Below, in pieces: positions 46,595 to 53,954 of a stretch of 64,000 bases of DNA. Source of the DNA: Saccharothrix tamanrassetensis (GTDB lineage Bacteria > Actinomycetota > Actinomycetes > Mycobacteriales > Pseudonocardiaceae); assembly GCF_014203665.1 (NCBI RefSeq), contig NZ_JACHJN010000002.1, forward strand, positions 1 to 64,000. Direction: 5' to 3'. The position numbers were made by a program, and so were the translations under genes. Under the pieces are notes generated by a model that was not told the origin of the DNA, ran no database searches, and saw nothing but the letters and a program-made list of their open reading frames with translations. Every line of letters starts with the position of its first letter. Within the stretch, counting starts at the first letter, position 1.

Positions 46595-47872
46595 ATGGCC
46601 GAGATCCGGAGGGTTGCCATCGTGGGCGGCAACCGAATCCCGTTCGCCCGCTCGAACGGCCCGTACGCCACCGCGTCGAACCAGGACATGTTCACCGCCG
46701 CGCTGGACGGCCTGGTGAGCCGGTTCGCGCTGCAGGGCGAACGGCTGGGCGAGGTGGTCGCCGGCGCGGTGCTCAAGCACAGCCGCGACTTCAACCTGGT
46801 CCGGGAATCCGTCCTGGGCGGCAGCCTGTCCGCCGAGACCCCGGCGTACGACGTGCAGCAGGCGTGCGGCACCGGCCTGCAAGCCGTCATCGCGGTGGCG
46901 AACAAGATCGCGCTCGGTCAGATCGAGTCCGGCATCGCGGGCGGCGTGGACACCACCAGCGACGCGCCGATCGGCGTCAACGAAGACCTGCGCGGCGTCC
47001 TGCTGGAGTTCAACCGGGCCCGCACCACCGGCGCGAAGCTCAAGGCCGCCGCCAGATTGCGCCCGAGGCACGTGGTCCCGGACATCCCCCGCAACGGCGA
47101 ACCCCGCACCGGCCTGTCGATGGGCGACCACGCCGCCATCACCGCCCGCGAGTGGGGCATCACCCGCGAAGACCAGGACCTGCTGGCCGCCACCAGCCAC
47201 CGGAACCTCGCCGCCGCCTACGACCGGGGCTTCTTCGACGACCTGGTGACCCCGTTCGCCGGTCTCTCCCGCGACCAGAACCTCCGGCCGGACTCGTCGG
47301 TGGAGAAGCTGGCCGAGCTCAAGCCGGTGTTCGGACGGGACGAGGGCGCGACCATGACGGCGGGCAACTCCACGCCGCTGAGCGACGGTGCGTCCGTGGT
47401 GCTGCTGGCGAGCGAGGAGTGGGCGGCGGCGCGCAGGCTGCCGGTGCTGGCCTACCTGACGTTCACCGAGACCGCGGCGGTCGACTACGTGCACGGCGGC
47501 GAGGGCCTGCTCATGGCTCCGGCGTACGCGGTGCCCCGGATGCTCGCGCGTGCCGGCCGGTCGTTGCAGGACTTCGACTTCTACGAGATCCACGAGGCGT
47601 TCGCCTCGCAGGTGCTGGCGACCCTGAAGGCCTGGGAGGACGCCGACTTCTGCAAGGGCAGGCTGGGGCTGGAGGCCCCGCTGGGCCCGATCGACCGGTC
47701 CAAACTGAACGTCAACGGGTCGTCGCTGGCGGCGGGGCACCCGTTCGCGGCGACCGGCGCGCGCATCGTGGCGACCTTGGCCAAGCTGCTCGCCGAGAAG
47801 GGCTCGGGGCGTGGCCTGATCTCCATCTGCGCGGCCGGCGGGCAGGGCGTGACGGCGATCGTGGAGCGGTAG
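46595..47872 (+). CDS. Acetyl-CoA acyltransferase (thiolase), FadA2-like
   Basis: 425 residues, a thiolase: catalytic Cys91 in QQACGTGLQA, His in YEIHEAFASQV, second Cys in SICAAGGQG, and NVNGSSLAAGHPFAATGAR. It cleaves 3-ketoacyl-CoA with CoA in the last step of beta-oxidation, or runs in reverse. Sequence order next to FabG4 and HtdX matches FadA2 (Rv0243) in mycobacteria. The promoter faces that of the reductase, sharing the paired operators. Confidence 0.93.
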   Translation: MAEIRRVAIVGGNRIPFARSNGPYATASNQDMFTAALDGLVSRFALQGERLGEVVAGAVLKHSRDFNLVRESVLGGSLSAETPAYDVQQACGTGLQAVIAVANKIALGQIESGIAGGVDTTSDAPIGVNEDLRGVLLEFNRARTTGAKLKAAARLRPRHVVPDIPRNGEPRTGLSMGDHAAITAREWGITREDQDLLAATSHRNLAAAYDRGFFDDLVTPFAGLSRDQNLRPDSSVEKLAELKPVFGRDEGATMTAGNSTPLSDGASVVLLASEEWAAARRLPVLAYLTFTETAAVDYVHGGEGLLMAPAYAVPRMLARAGRSLQDFDFYEIHEAFASQVLATLKAWEDADFCKGRLGLEAPLGPIDRSKLNVNGSSLAAGHPFAATGARIVATLAKLLAEKGSGRGLISICAAGGQGVTAIVER

Positions 47873-47938
47873 TCCGGCAACGTCCGGGACGTGGTGCGGT
47901 GGACGACGATCCGCCGCACCGTCCGGCGATTCCACGCA

Positions 47939-48010
47939 ACCGTCAGCCGGGTGACCGTCAAGTCACGCACCCGTCAGCCGGGCAACTGTGAGCCGCGCAC
48001 CCGTCAGTCC
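47939..48010. repeat. ~15-bp tandem repeat over the SIMPL stop
   Basis: About five units of 14-16 bp beginning AC(C)(C)GTCA (47939, 47954, 47969, 47985 and 47999), e.g. ACCGTCAGCCGGGTG and ACCCGTCAGCCGGGCA. The last unit contains the SIMPL stop (48004-48006). On that strand TGACGG recurs. Confidence 0.75.
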
Positions 48011-48630
48011 AGCAACGTCCAGGCTGCGGTGCAGCGCACCGTGACGACGATCTGCTGGGCCTCCAGGTTGAGCTCGTCCATGTTCGGAGCCTGGCCGACC
48101 GAGCCGCCGTACGCCGCCATGGCACGGCCGGGGGTGGACTCGGCGGCCCACGTCTCGCCGTCGCCGTCGGAGAGGCGCTGCAGCGTGCCCAGGCGTGCGC
48201 CCAACGCCTCGGCGTAGCCCTCGGCGCGCCGCCGCGCGTCCAGCACGGCCTCCCGCTGGGCCTCGCGGATCGCCTCGGCGTCGGCGGCGAGTTGCCACTG
48301 CGGGCCGTTGAGCCACGTCGGTTCGGCGGCCACGAGTGCCGACAGCAGGTCGTCCAACTGCGCCAGGTCCTCCACCCGCAGCGTGTACTGCTGGGACGCG
48401 CGGCTGCCTGCCCGCTGCTGGCCGTCCCAGTTGTCGTGCACGGACAACTGCCGCGACCGCACTTCCACGCCCGGCCGTTCCAGGACCGGCTCGACCGACG
48501 CGACGCGCCGGGTCAGCTGGTCGACCGCCTCGTTCCGGGTCGAGCCGACGGTCTCGAAGTTCACCTGCACCTCGGCGCGGTCGGCGGTGCGCTCGACCTT
48601 GCCGGTGCCCTTGGTCACGACTTCAGCCAC
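48004..48630 (-). CDS. SIMPL-domain protein
   Basis: 208 residues covering the SIMPL/DUF541 domain: VVTKGTGKVERTADRAEVQVNFETVGSTRNEAV at the start, the AREAVLDARRRAEGYAEALG helix near 130, and a C-terminal strand IVVTVRCTAAW. No signal peptide or membrane helix, unlike many homologues, so it is cytoplasmic. The function of the family is not well defined. The stop codon sits in a tandem repeat. Confidence 0.82.
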   Translation of the reverse strand: MAEVVTKGTGKVERTADRAEVQVNFETVGSTRNEAVDQLTRRVASVEPVLERPGVEVRSRQLSVHDNWDGQQRAGSRASQQYTLRVEDLAQLDDLLSALVAAEPTWLNGPQWQLAADAEAIREAQREAVLDARRRAEGYAEALGARLGTLQRLSDGDGETWAAESTPGRAMAAYGGSVGQAPNMDELNLEAQQIVVTVRCTAAWTLLD

Positions 48631-48762
48631 GACGCCCAGCCAACTCCGCTACCGGATCATCCGCAACGATAAGGCTTTATACCTCTAATGCTAGACAACC
48701 GAATACAGGCCGACACGCCTGCACTATTGGATCGGTCGTAGACAGCTCGATACCGTCCGAGG

Positions 48763-49956
48763 ATGGACCCGGTCCGCAACCCGTTCGCCCCCGGCGCGGG
48801 GCAGCGACCGCCCGAGCTGGCGGGACGCGACAAGGAGCTCGCAGCCTTCGAGGTGGTGCTCGAACGGGTGGCTCGCGGGCGACCCGAGCGGAGTCTGGTG
48901 CTCACCGGGCTGCGCGGCGTCGGCAAGACGGTGCTGCTCGGCGAGTTGCGGTCGATGGCGGTCAAGCGCGGCTGGGGTGCGGGGAAGATCGAGGCGCGGC
49001 CCGAGGCGGGGCTCCGGCGTCCGCTGTCCGCCGCCCTGCACCGGGCGATCCGGGACCTGGCCGTCCGGCACCGCGCCCCCGAACGGGTGGAGGCCGTGCT
49101 GGGCGTGCTGAAGGCGTTCGCGCTGCGCGCCAACCCGGCCGACGCGAAGCTGCGGGACCGGTGGCAGCCCGGCATCGACGTGCCAGCCGCGCAGGGCCGG
49201 GCCGACTCCGGGGACATCGAGATCGACCTGGTGGAGCTGTTCACCGAGGTCGCGGAGCTGGCGCAGGACGTGGGCACGGGGGTCGCGCTGCTCATCGACG
49301 AGATGCAGGACGTGCCGCCGGACGACATCTCGGCGTTGTGCGCGGCCTGCCACGAGCTGTCGCAGTCCGGTGCGCCGCTGGTGGTGGTCGGCGCGGGGCT
49401 GCCGCACCTGCCCGCCGTGCTGTCGGCGTCGAAGTCGTACTCCGAGCGGCTGTTCCGCTACGTGCGGATCGACCGGCTCTCCCGCGAGGACGCCGACCGG
49501 GCAGTGCTCGCGCCCGTCGAACGGGAGGAGGCGGGCATCCAGGACGAGGCGCTGGACGCGCTGTTCGACGCCTCCGGTGGTTACCCGTACTTCATCCAGG
49601 CGTACGGGAAGGCCGCCTGGGACGCCGCGCCCGCCGACCCGATCAGCGCGCTGGACGTGGCGGTGGCCGCGCCGGAGGCGGACGCGGAGCTCGCGGTCGG
49701 GTTCTTCGGGTCGCGGTACGAGCGGGCGACGCCGGCCGAGCGGGAGTACCTGCGGGCGATGGCGGAGCTGACCGACGGCAAGGACGCGGGCGTGAACACC
49801 GCGCAGGTGGCCGACCACCTCGGCCGCAAGCCGTCCTCGCTGTCGCCCGCGCGGGACAGCCTGATCAAGAAGGGCCTGGTCTACAGCGCGGAACGCGGTC
49901 AGATCGCGTTCACCGTGCCGCACTTCGGCCGGTTCCTGCTGGGGCGCGAGGACTGA
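48763..49956 (+). CDS. AAA-family ATPase with winged-helix C-terminus
   Basis: 397 residues. Walker A GLRGVGKTV (49-57), Walker B ALLIDEMQDV (~178-187), sensor region VVVGAGLPHLPAVL, then a helical lid and a winged helix near the C-terminus (DGKDAGVNTAQVADHLGRKPSSLSPARDSLIKKGLVY). The layout is that of Orc1/Cdc6- or MalT/STAND-like single-chain ATPases, found in many actinobacteria without a known role. It is 600 bp upstream of the small-protein and defence region. Confidence 0.85.
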   Translation: MDPVRNPFAPGAGQRPPELAGRDKELAAFEVVLERVARGRPERSLVLTGLRGVGKTVLLGELRSMAVKRGWGAGKIEARPEAGLRRPLSAALHRAIRDLAVRHRAPERVEAVLGVLKAFALRANPADAKLRDRWQPGIDVPAAQGRADSGDIEIDLVELFTEVAELAQDVGTGVALLIDEMQDVPPDDISALCAACHELSQSGAPLVVVGAGLPHLPAVLSASKSYSERLFRYVRIDRLSREDADRAVLAPVEREEAGIQDEALDALFDASGGYPYFIQAYGKAAWDAAPADPISALDVAVAAPEADAELAVGFFGSRYERATPAEREYLRAMAELTDGKDAGVNTAQVADHLGRKPSSLSPARDSLIKKGLVYSAERGQIAFTVPHFGRFLLGRED

Positions 49957-50181
49957 TCTGCGGTTGCCTACCGTCGTCTAGCGGTGACGCTAGAGGGCGG
50001 CTTCGGGGCTGTTCGGCTCAGCAGGTGTCTGTCAGGCGAATCACAGGGGTCCGTCAGGTAGTGGCCGGTGATTCATCGGCCTGTGCGCCACCTCACCGGA
50101 TAATCGGGTGATTTCGCCGCCCGGAGGGTGCATACTTGAGGCACACCACCGAGGAACACCTTCGAGAGGGATGAAACCCCG
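49957..50181. other. Short intergenic region with a small palindrome
   Basis: 225 bp. CTAGCG and CGCTAG flank GTGA at 49978-49993, 23 bp after the ATPase stop, possibly a weak terminator or operator. A CATACT -10-like element at 50131-50136 may be the promoter of the following small gene. No open frame of note. Confidence 0.4.
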
Positions 50182-50328
50182 ATGAACTTCACTGCGAAGC
50201 TCCGCGCTCGTCGTGTCGAGGCTCGCAACCGCAAGGCTGTCGCCCGCGCGATCGACCAGGCGCCCACCCCGGCGATGCGTCACGAGCTGATGGCGATCGC
50301 CCAGGCCCAGGTGACCACCCTCCGCTGA
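50182..50328 (+). CDS. 48-residue basic small protein
   Basis: MNFTAKLRARRVEARNRKAV..., helical, Arg/Ala-rich, one domain, no membrane helix. The ATG at 50182 has a GGGAT-type purine-rich site and a likely -10 (CATACT) about 45 bp upstream. A strong hairpin follows 78 bp after the stop. Short, basic and with its own terminator, it looks like a highly expressed small protein (nucleic-acid-binding is possible but speculative). Confidence 0.65.
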   Translation: MNFTAKLRARRVEARNRKAVARAIDQAPTPAMRHELMAIAQAQVTTLR

Positions 50329-50405
50329 GCCTCCGGGTGGGGCGACCGCCCGATCGACACCGGGCACGCGCCCCGTCGTCCCACCCACTGGCGAAGGGGG
50401 AAACT

Positions 50406-50446
50406 CCGAAGGCCCTGTCGCACCTCCCGCGCGACAGGGCCTTCGG
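50406..50446 (+). terminator. Terminator hairpin after the small basic protein
   Basis: CCGAAGGCCCTGTCGC (50406-50421) pairs perfectly over 16 bp with GCGACAGGGCCTTCGG (50431-50446), loop 9 nt. No T run follows, but the stem is very stable. Confidence 0.8.
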
Positions 50447-50467
50447 CTATGGTGTACCTATCGAAAC

Positions 50468-50481
50468 GTGATCTGGGTCAC
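50468..50481 (+). promoter_or_regulatory. CRP-like site
   Basis: GTGATCTGGGTCAC is a perfect GTGA-N6-TCAC dyad, the actinobacterial CRP-type pattern. It lies 50 bp upstream of a hairpin with T-containing tail, with no open frame between. Confidence 0.55.
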
Positions 50482-50489
50482 ACGCCATA

Positions 50490-50578
50490 GGGGTGTAACA
50501 GTCCACGATCGTGTCTCGATGTTCCGGGTGACCCCGCGGTGCTGTCGGACCCCCGACCTGGCAGCACCGCGGGGTTTC
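50490..50578 (+). ncRNA. Candidate small RNA with terminator
   Basis: Between a CRP-like site (50468-50481) and a terminator-type hairpin lies about 60 bp without a coding frame. The hairpin has ACCCCGCGGTGCTG (50531-50544) and CAGCACCGCGGGGT (50562-50575), exact complements, followed by TTTCCC. The transcript ends are inferred. It may instead be the leader of the following gene. No known RNA family was recognised. Confidence 0.35.
50531..50578 (+). terminator. 14-bp hairpin with short T tract
   Basis: Perfect 14-bp stem of ACCCCGCGGTGCTG with CAGCACCGCGGGGT, loop of 17 nt, followed by TTTCCC. Placed 200 bp before the NYN-like gene. It could end a small RNA or act as an attenuator. Confidence 0.7.
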
Positions 50579-50776
50579 CCATCTCTCCCCCGACTGCTTA
50601 GTGCATGTCCGGACTGCTACTTGGACGTGGCCGAGCCGGTCCAGGTGTCTTCGTCCTGTCTGCGGGCATGCCTGTTCATCACTATCCCCCTGAATGTGTC
50701 TTGTCCCCCATGGACACCACCCATGGTGCCATCGGGGTACGACAGTTTTTTGAAGGTTTGCTGAGAGCATGGGGCG

Positions 50777-51160
50777 ATGACCCGCCCGCTCCTGGTGGTT
50801 GACGCGGCAAATGTCATCGGATCCGTGCCCGACGGCTGGTGGCGAGACCGCGCAGGCGCTGCCACGAGATTGCGAAACTCGCTGGTGGGAGTGGGTGAGC
50901 ACGGCCTGGACGGCTTCGCACCGGGTCCGCTCGACATCGTCTTGGTGGTGGAAGGCAAGGCCCGCCACGTGCAGTCCGTCCCCGGCGTCCGTGTGGTCTC
51001 CGCCACTGCGTCCGGAGACGACGCCATAGTCGACGTAGTCCGCAATGAGGCGGAAAACCGCCCCTGCGCCGTCGTCACCGCCGACCGCGAACTCCGCCGC
51101 CGCGTAACCGACCTCGGCGCCACCGTCCTCGGCCCCCGATCCGTCCACCGCCCGTCCTGA
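50777..51160 (+). CDS. NYN/PIN-like small nuclease-domain protein
   Basis: 127 residues, one domain: LLVVDAANVIGSVPDGWWRDRAGAATRLR (first acidic residue in VDAANV), VEGKAR, ATASGDDAIVDVV (second and third acidic) and VVTADRELRRRV (final acidic). The pattern fits the NYN branch of PIN-like nucleases, in which four acidic residues bind metal. It may be an RNase or a scaffold. It is between the small-protein locus and the Shedu gene. The ATG at 50777 follows GAGAGCATGGGGCG without a clear SD. Confidence 0.7.
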   Translation: MTRPLLVVDAANVIGSVPDGWWRDRAGAATRLRNSLVGVGEHGLDGFAPGPLDIVLVVEGKARHVQSVPGVRVVSATASGDDAIVDVVRNEAENRPCAVVTADRELRRRVTDLGATVLGPRSVHRPS

Positions 51161-51395
51161 AACCGGCCGCTTCCGGTCGGTGGCCGCGGGCTGACTCAGC
51201 CGGCGCGGATGTTCGGGAACACGAAGGGGCCGCGCCGTCGAAACGCGCGGCGCGCTCTGGTGAGGCGCTCTGGCTTCGCGGCAAGGTGCCGTCCGGCCAT
51301 CTGGACGTTCTGCTGCCGGACGGCTGGCTCCTCCACGGGGCGAAGTCCCGGCGCAGCCTGGCACCGCCGACTGCGAACTCCACCGCCGCTCTGCG
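51161..51395. other. Intergenic region with a weak coding remnant
   Basis: A frame on the plus strand (roughly 51262-51408) reads like protein (EALWLRGKVPSGHLDVLLPDGW...) but has no usable start codon upstream. It could be a gene fragment. I call no gene. An imperfect hairpin lies just after the preceding stop. Confidence 0.3.
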
Positions 51396-52577
51396 TTACC
51401 TCCCGTGACCCTCGCTCGGTGCGCTCAGTTCCAGCGCGTGGCGGGCCCTGTCGATCAACTGTTTGTAGGTGACGACCTCGATCCGGGAGCGGTCGGCGTT
51501 GTACACCCGTAGCGCCTCATCGACTTGCTGCTCGGTGAAGTCGACGTCGTACATCGGGTGTCCGATGACCACCGTGCCGCTCGCCCGCCTTGCGTCGATG
51601 CCGTGACGTTCCAGAATTCCCGCCCGGTCCTCGTCGAACGCGCGAAGGTAGTTCGTGACCTGTGCGGAGGCCCGATTCACGTCGTCGGAAGTGATCGGGA
51701 CGCCTCGGTGCAGCTTGACCAACCGCGTGTTCGCCTTCTTGAGTTCGACGACGTGAAGTACCCCGTCCGGTCGCAGCAACGCCAAGTCGACCTCGGTGCC
51801 GGACGTCAGGCGCCTCACGTCGGAGACGCCGGTGTACCCGCCTCCGAACAACCAGGCCGCGCGCTCCACCAGTCGCTGCAACCCGCGCTCCTTGGTGAAC
51901 GGGTTCTCGACCGCCGCCTCCAGTTCGTCCAATTGCGTGCGCCTCAGCCGGAGTTGGGCCGCTGCCACCAGGAGATTCGCGTCGGGTGCCGCCAACAGTG
52001 CATCGACCTGCGGGTCGGTGTCCTCGTCGGTGTGGAATTCGACTCGGTCGACCAGCACGTCGACCAGCCAGGCGGCGATGTCGGATCTGACCCGGAACGC
52101 GCCGTAGTGCCCGGCTCGCCTTGCCCTCACGAACCGCACCGCTCGGCGCCCCGCCTCCTCGAAGTGAGCACGGATGTCGGCAGCAGTGGCAGTCGGATTG
52201 TCAGCAAGCAGCTTGTCGATCTCCTGCCGGATGAACTCGTTGCCGGCGCTCATCGACGTTTGGATCATTTGGATGTCGCGTAACTGCCCGGAACCGTCAT
52301 ACAGGTCGTACTTCATCGTCAGGTCGGATTCCAGCAGACGGCCCAGCATGTAGGCGACCGCATCCTGTGCGCCTTCCTCGCTCGGAGCGTCTCCGGCCTG
52401 ATGTGCCTCCCGCACGATGAACTCCAACAGTTCGACCAGGCGCTTGCCCCCCTTGTACGGGCTCTGTGGGCCCATCGATTCGATCGCGTCCATGAAGTGC
52501 GGCGCGATTTCCGGGGCCGCCAGTTCGTGCAGTTCGAGAAGCAGGGACTTGAGGGTGAAGTCGGTCCTGAGTGCCAT
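51396..52577 (-). CDS. Shedu anti-phage nuclease (SduA-like)
   Basis: 393 residues. The C-terminal ~150 residues carry a PD-(D/E)xK nuclease fold of the SduA/DUF4263 type: Asp264 in TEVDLALLRP, Glu278-x-Lys280 in VVELKKAN, then VNRASAQVTNYL with Gln306. The N-terminal ~230 residues are helical with a possible sensing or assembly role. Shedu is a single-gene anti-phage defence system that acts as a DNA-nicking nuclease. It has no clear SD and may be leaderless. It is next to a PIN/HTH module, so this is a small defence island. Confidence 0.8.
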   Translation of the reverse strand: MALRTDFTLKSLLLELHELAAPEIAPHFMDAIESMGPQSPYKGGKRLVELLEFIVREAHQAGDAPSEEGAQDAVAYMLGRLLESDLTMKYDLYDGSGQLRDIQMIQTSMSAGNEFIRQEIDKLLADNPTATAADIRAHFEEAGRRAVRFVRARRAGHYGAFRVRSDIAAWLVDVLVDRVEFHTDEDTDPQVDALLAAPDANLLVAAAQLRLRRTQLDELEAAVENPFTKERGLQRLVERAAWLFGGGYTGVSDVRRLTSGTEVDLALLRPDGVLHVVELKKANTRLVKLHRGVPITSDDVNRASAQVTNYLRAFDEDRAGILERHGIDARRASGTVVIGHPMYDVDFTEQQVDEALRVYNADRSRIEVVTYKQLIDRARHALELSAPSEGHGR

Positions 52578-52649
52578 GGTTCGCGATCATGACAGGCGCG
52601 GAACGCCGGTCGAACACGGTGGGCGCGGATGAACCGCGCACATCGCGAC

Positions 52650-52810
52650 CGCTCATCGCCGCTGCGCTCGTGTCTGCGCGGTCCCGAGTTGACCGGACGC
52701 GGCCGGCTGAGCGCCGGTGACCGGGAGATCGAACTCGCCGACCTGCGCGGCGAGGTGGTGCTGCCGGACTTCCGGATCTTCTGCTGCCAGCAGGTCAACG
52801 CCTCCACTCG
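52650..52810 (+). pseudogene. Decayed partial copy of the thioredoxin/NHL gene N-terminus
   Basis: Translating this stretch gives GPELTGRGRLSAGDREIEL, then ADLRGEVVLPDFRIFCC, which aligns with APELVGRGWLNTGDRDIAL and KDLRGKVVLLDFWTFCC at the start of the intact gene 1.3 kb downstream. The active Cys-X-X-Cys is lost (CCQQV instead of CCINC), and the frame then runs into noncoding DNA. It is a remnant of a duplication. The PIN/HTH module lies between the two copies. Confidence 0.75.
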
Positions 52811-53363
52811 CGGTCGTGGTGGTCACGGCACGCCGCCGCGAAGTTCACGCAGCCGTGTCCTTCGTTGCCGAGCAGGTCCAGCAGGTCCGCGACCGACCGC
52901 GGAGCGCGCTTGTACCGCGAGACCTGCCTGCGCAGACTGCTGTGGACCGCTTCAGGGGCGAGGTCCAGCTGGTCCTGGAGGAAGTGGTCCTGGTGGAGGA
53001 CGAAGATCCCGTACGGCGCGACGGCCGACTCGGGGAAATCCCTCAGGTTCTCCGTCACCAGTGCTTCCGCGCCGCCCCGCACGGCAGCCGCCAAGACGTG
53101 TCGGTCCTGGGGTGGTTCGTCATCGAGCGGATGAGGTCTTCGTAGCCGTCGACCCGCGCGTCCGGGAAGTGACGGGTCATCTGGTCGAGCCGGTGACGGA
53201 CCTGCTCCTCGGTCGCCCCGCGTTTGCGCAGGTTCCGGTCGAGTTCCTCCAACACGCCCGCCGACCACAGCGGCCGGTAGATGCCGCACTCGGCGATGCT
53301 CAGGACCGTGTCACAGAGGTACGGCTTCAGCAGTACGCACGTGTCCAGGAAGACGGAGTACAA
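52795..53363 (-). pseudogene. PIN-domain toxin gene broken by a frameshift
   Basis: The start MYSVFLDTCVLLKPYL (PIN Asp) and GVLEELDRNL (Glu) run to RSMTNHP, and the second part QDRHVLAAAVRGGAEALVTENLRDFPE is in another frame. A run of four G at 53109-53112 (C on the coding strand) would restore the frame with one extra base. Both parts are PIN-like and together span ~190 residues. It is 3 bp downstream of the HTH gene, a toxin-antitoxin arrangement. A homopolymer read error cannot be excluded. Confidence 0.75.
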
Positions 53364-53366
53364 AGA

Positions 53367-53855
53367 TCACCTGTCGTCGTCTGGCGGCATCCGTTCGAAC
53401 GGCGTGTCGATCGGCAGGTCGTAGAGTCCACTCTCCTCGCCGTCGCGCACCATTTGGTCCAGACCGGCGGCACGGGCCCTGCGAACGCGTTCCTGGTAGG
53501 CCAGAAGATCGGCCAGCAGCACCCGGCGGTGGCGGTTCGGCTTCTCGTAGGGGATCTCGCCCGCTTCGAGCAGGCGGACCAGGGTAGGTCGGGAAACGCC
53601 CAACACCTGAGCCGCTTCACTGGTGGTCAACACGGTGTGGCGGGGTGCGACCGTGATCGCCAGGCCCTGCGACATCGCCTGCACGACGTCCCGGATGACC
53701 TCGAACACCTCGGCGGGCAACTCCAGGCGGCTGCCGTCGGGCGCTACCAGGATCGCCTTGTCCTGTCGAAGACCGGCGAGCAGGGCGGCCAAGGCCGACG
53801 AGGACTCCGGTCGTGCCGGCGGTAGCAGGGTCCGTTCGCCCACGATCGTCGTCAT
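53367..53855 (-). CDS. HTH antitoxin-like protein with excisionase-type DNA-binding domain
   Basis: 162 residues. The C-terminal half has an excisionase/MerR-like helix-turn-helix: LTTSEAAQVLGVSRPTLVRLLEAGEIPYEKPNRHRRVLLADLLAYQ. The N-terminal ~70 residues include a hydrophobic helix-like part (ILVAPDGSRLELPAEVFEVIRDVVQAM). It pairs with the PIN toxin gene 3 bp downstream. It would repress its own operon and neutralise the toxin. It starts with an ATG at 53855; two perfect CAAAACGAA repeats lie in front of it. Confidence 0.85.
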   Translation of the reverse strand: MTTIVGERTLLPPARPESSSALAALLAGLRQDKAILVAPDGSRLELPAEVFEVIRDVVQAMSQGLAITVAPRHTVLTTSEAAQVLGVSRPTLVRLLEAGEIPYEKPNRHRRVLLADLLAYQERVRRARAAGLDQMVRDGEESGLYDLPIDTPFERMPPDDDR

Positions 53856-53871
53856 GGCACGACCGTAAGCT

Positions 53872-53889
53872 CAAAACGAACAAAACGAA
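53872..53889. promoter_or_regulatory. Tandem CAAAACGAA repeats upstream of the toxin-antitoxin operon
   Basis: Two back-to-back copies of CAAAACGAA (53872-53880 and 53881-53889), 17 bp upstream of the antitoxin ATG at 53855. They are strikingly AT-rich for this genome, and may be the antitoxin binding site or a promoter element. Confidence 0.5.
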
Positions 53890-53954
53890 AGATGGCTTCG
53901 CTCATATGGTGGACGGGCGGAACAGGACGCGCCGGCGTCCTGTTGACTTCGAAC

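Noticed and set aside
50468..50580. tRNA or known riboswitch
   Set aside because: No cloverleaf could be drawn and no known riboswitch core was recognised; only the hairpin and CRP-like site remain.
51262..51408. Coding-like frame between the NYN-like and Shedu genes
   Set aside because: It reads like protein but has no usable start; kept only as a possible fragment in the intergenic entry.
53892..53954. Upstream ATG start for the thioredoxin/NHL gene
   Set aside because: The extra 21 residues (MASLIWWTGG...) are not like a signal and homology starts only after the GTG at 53955; the gene may still use it.
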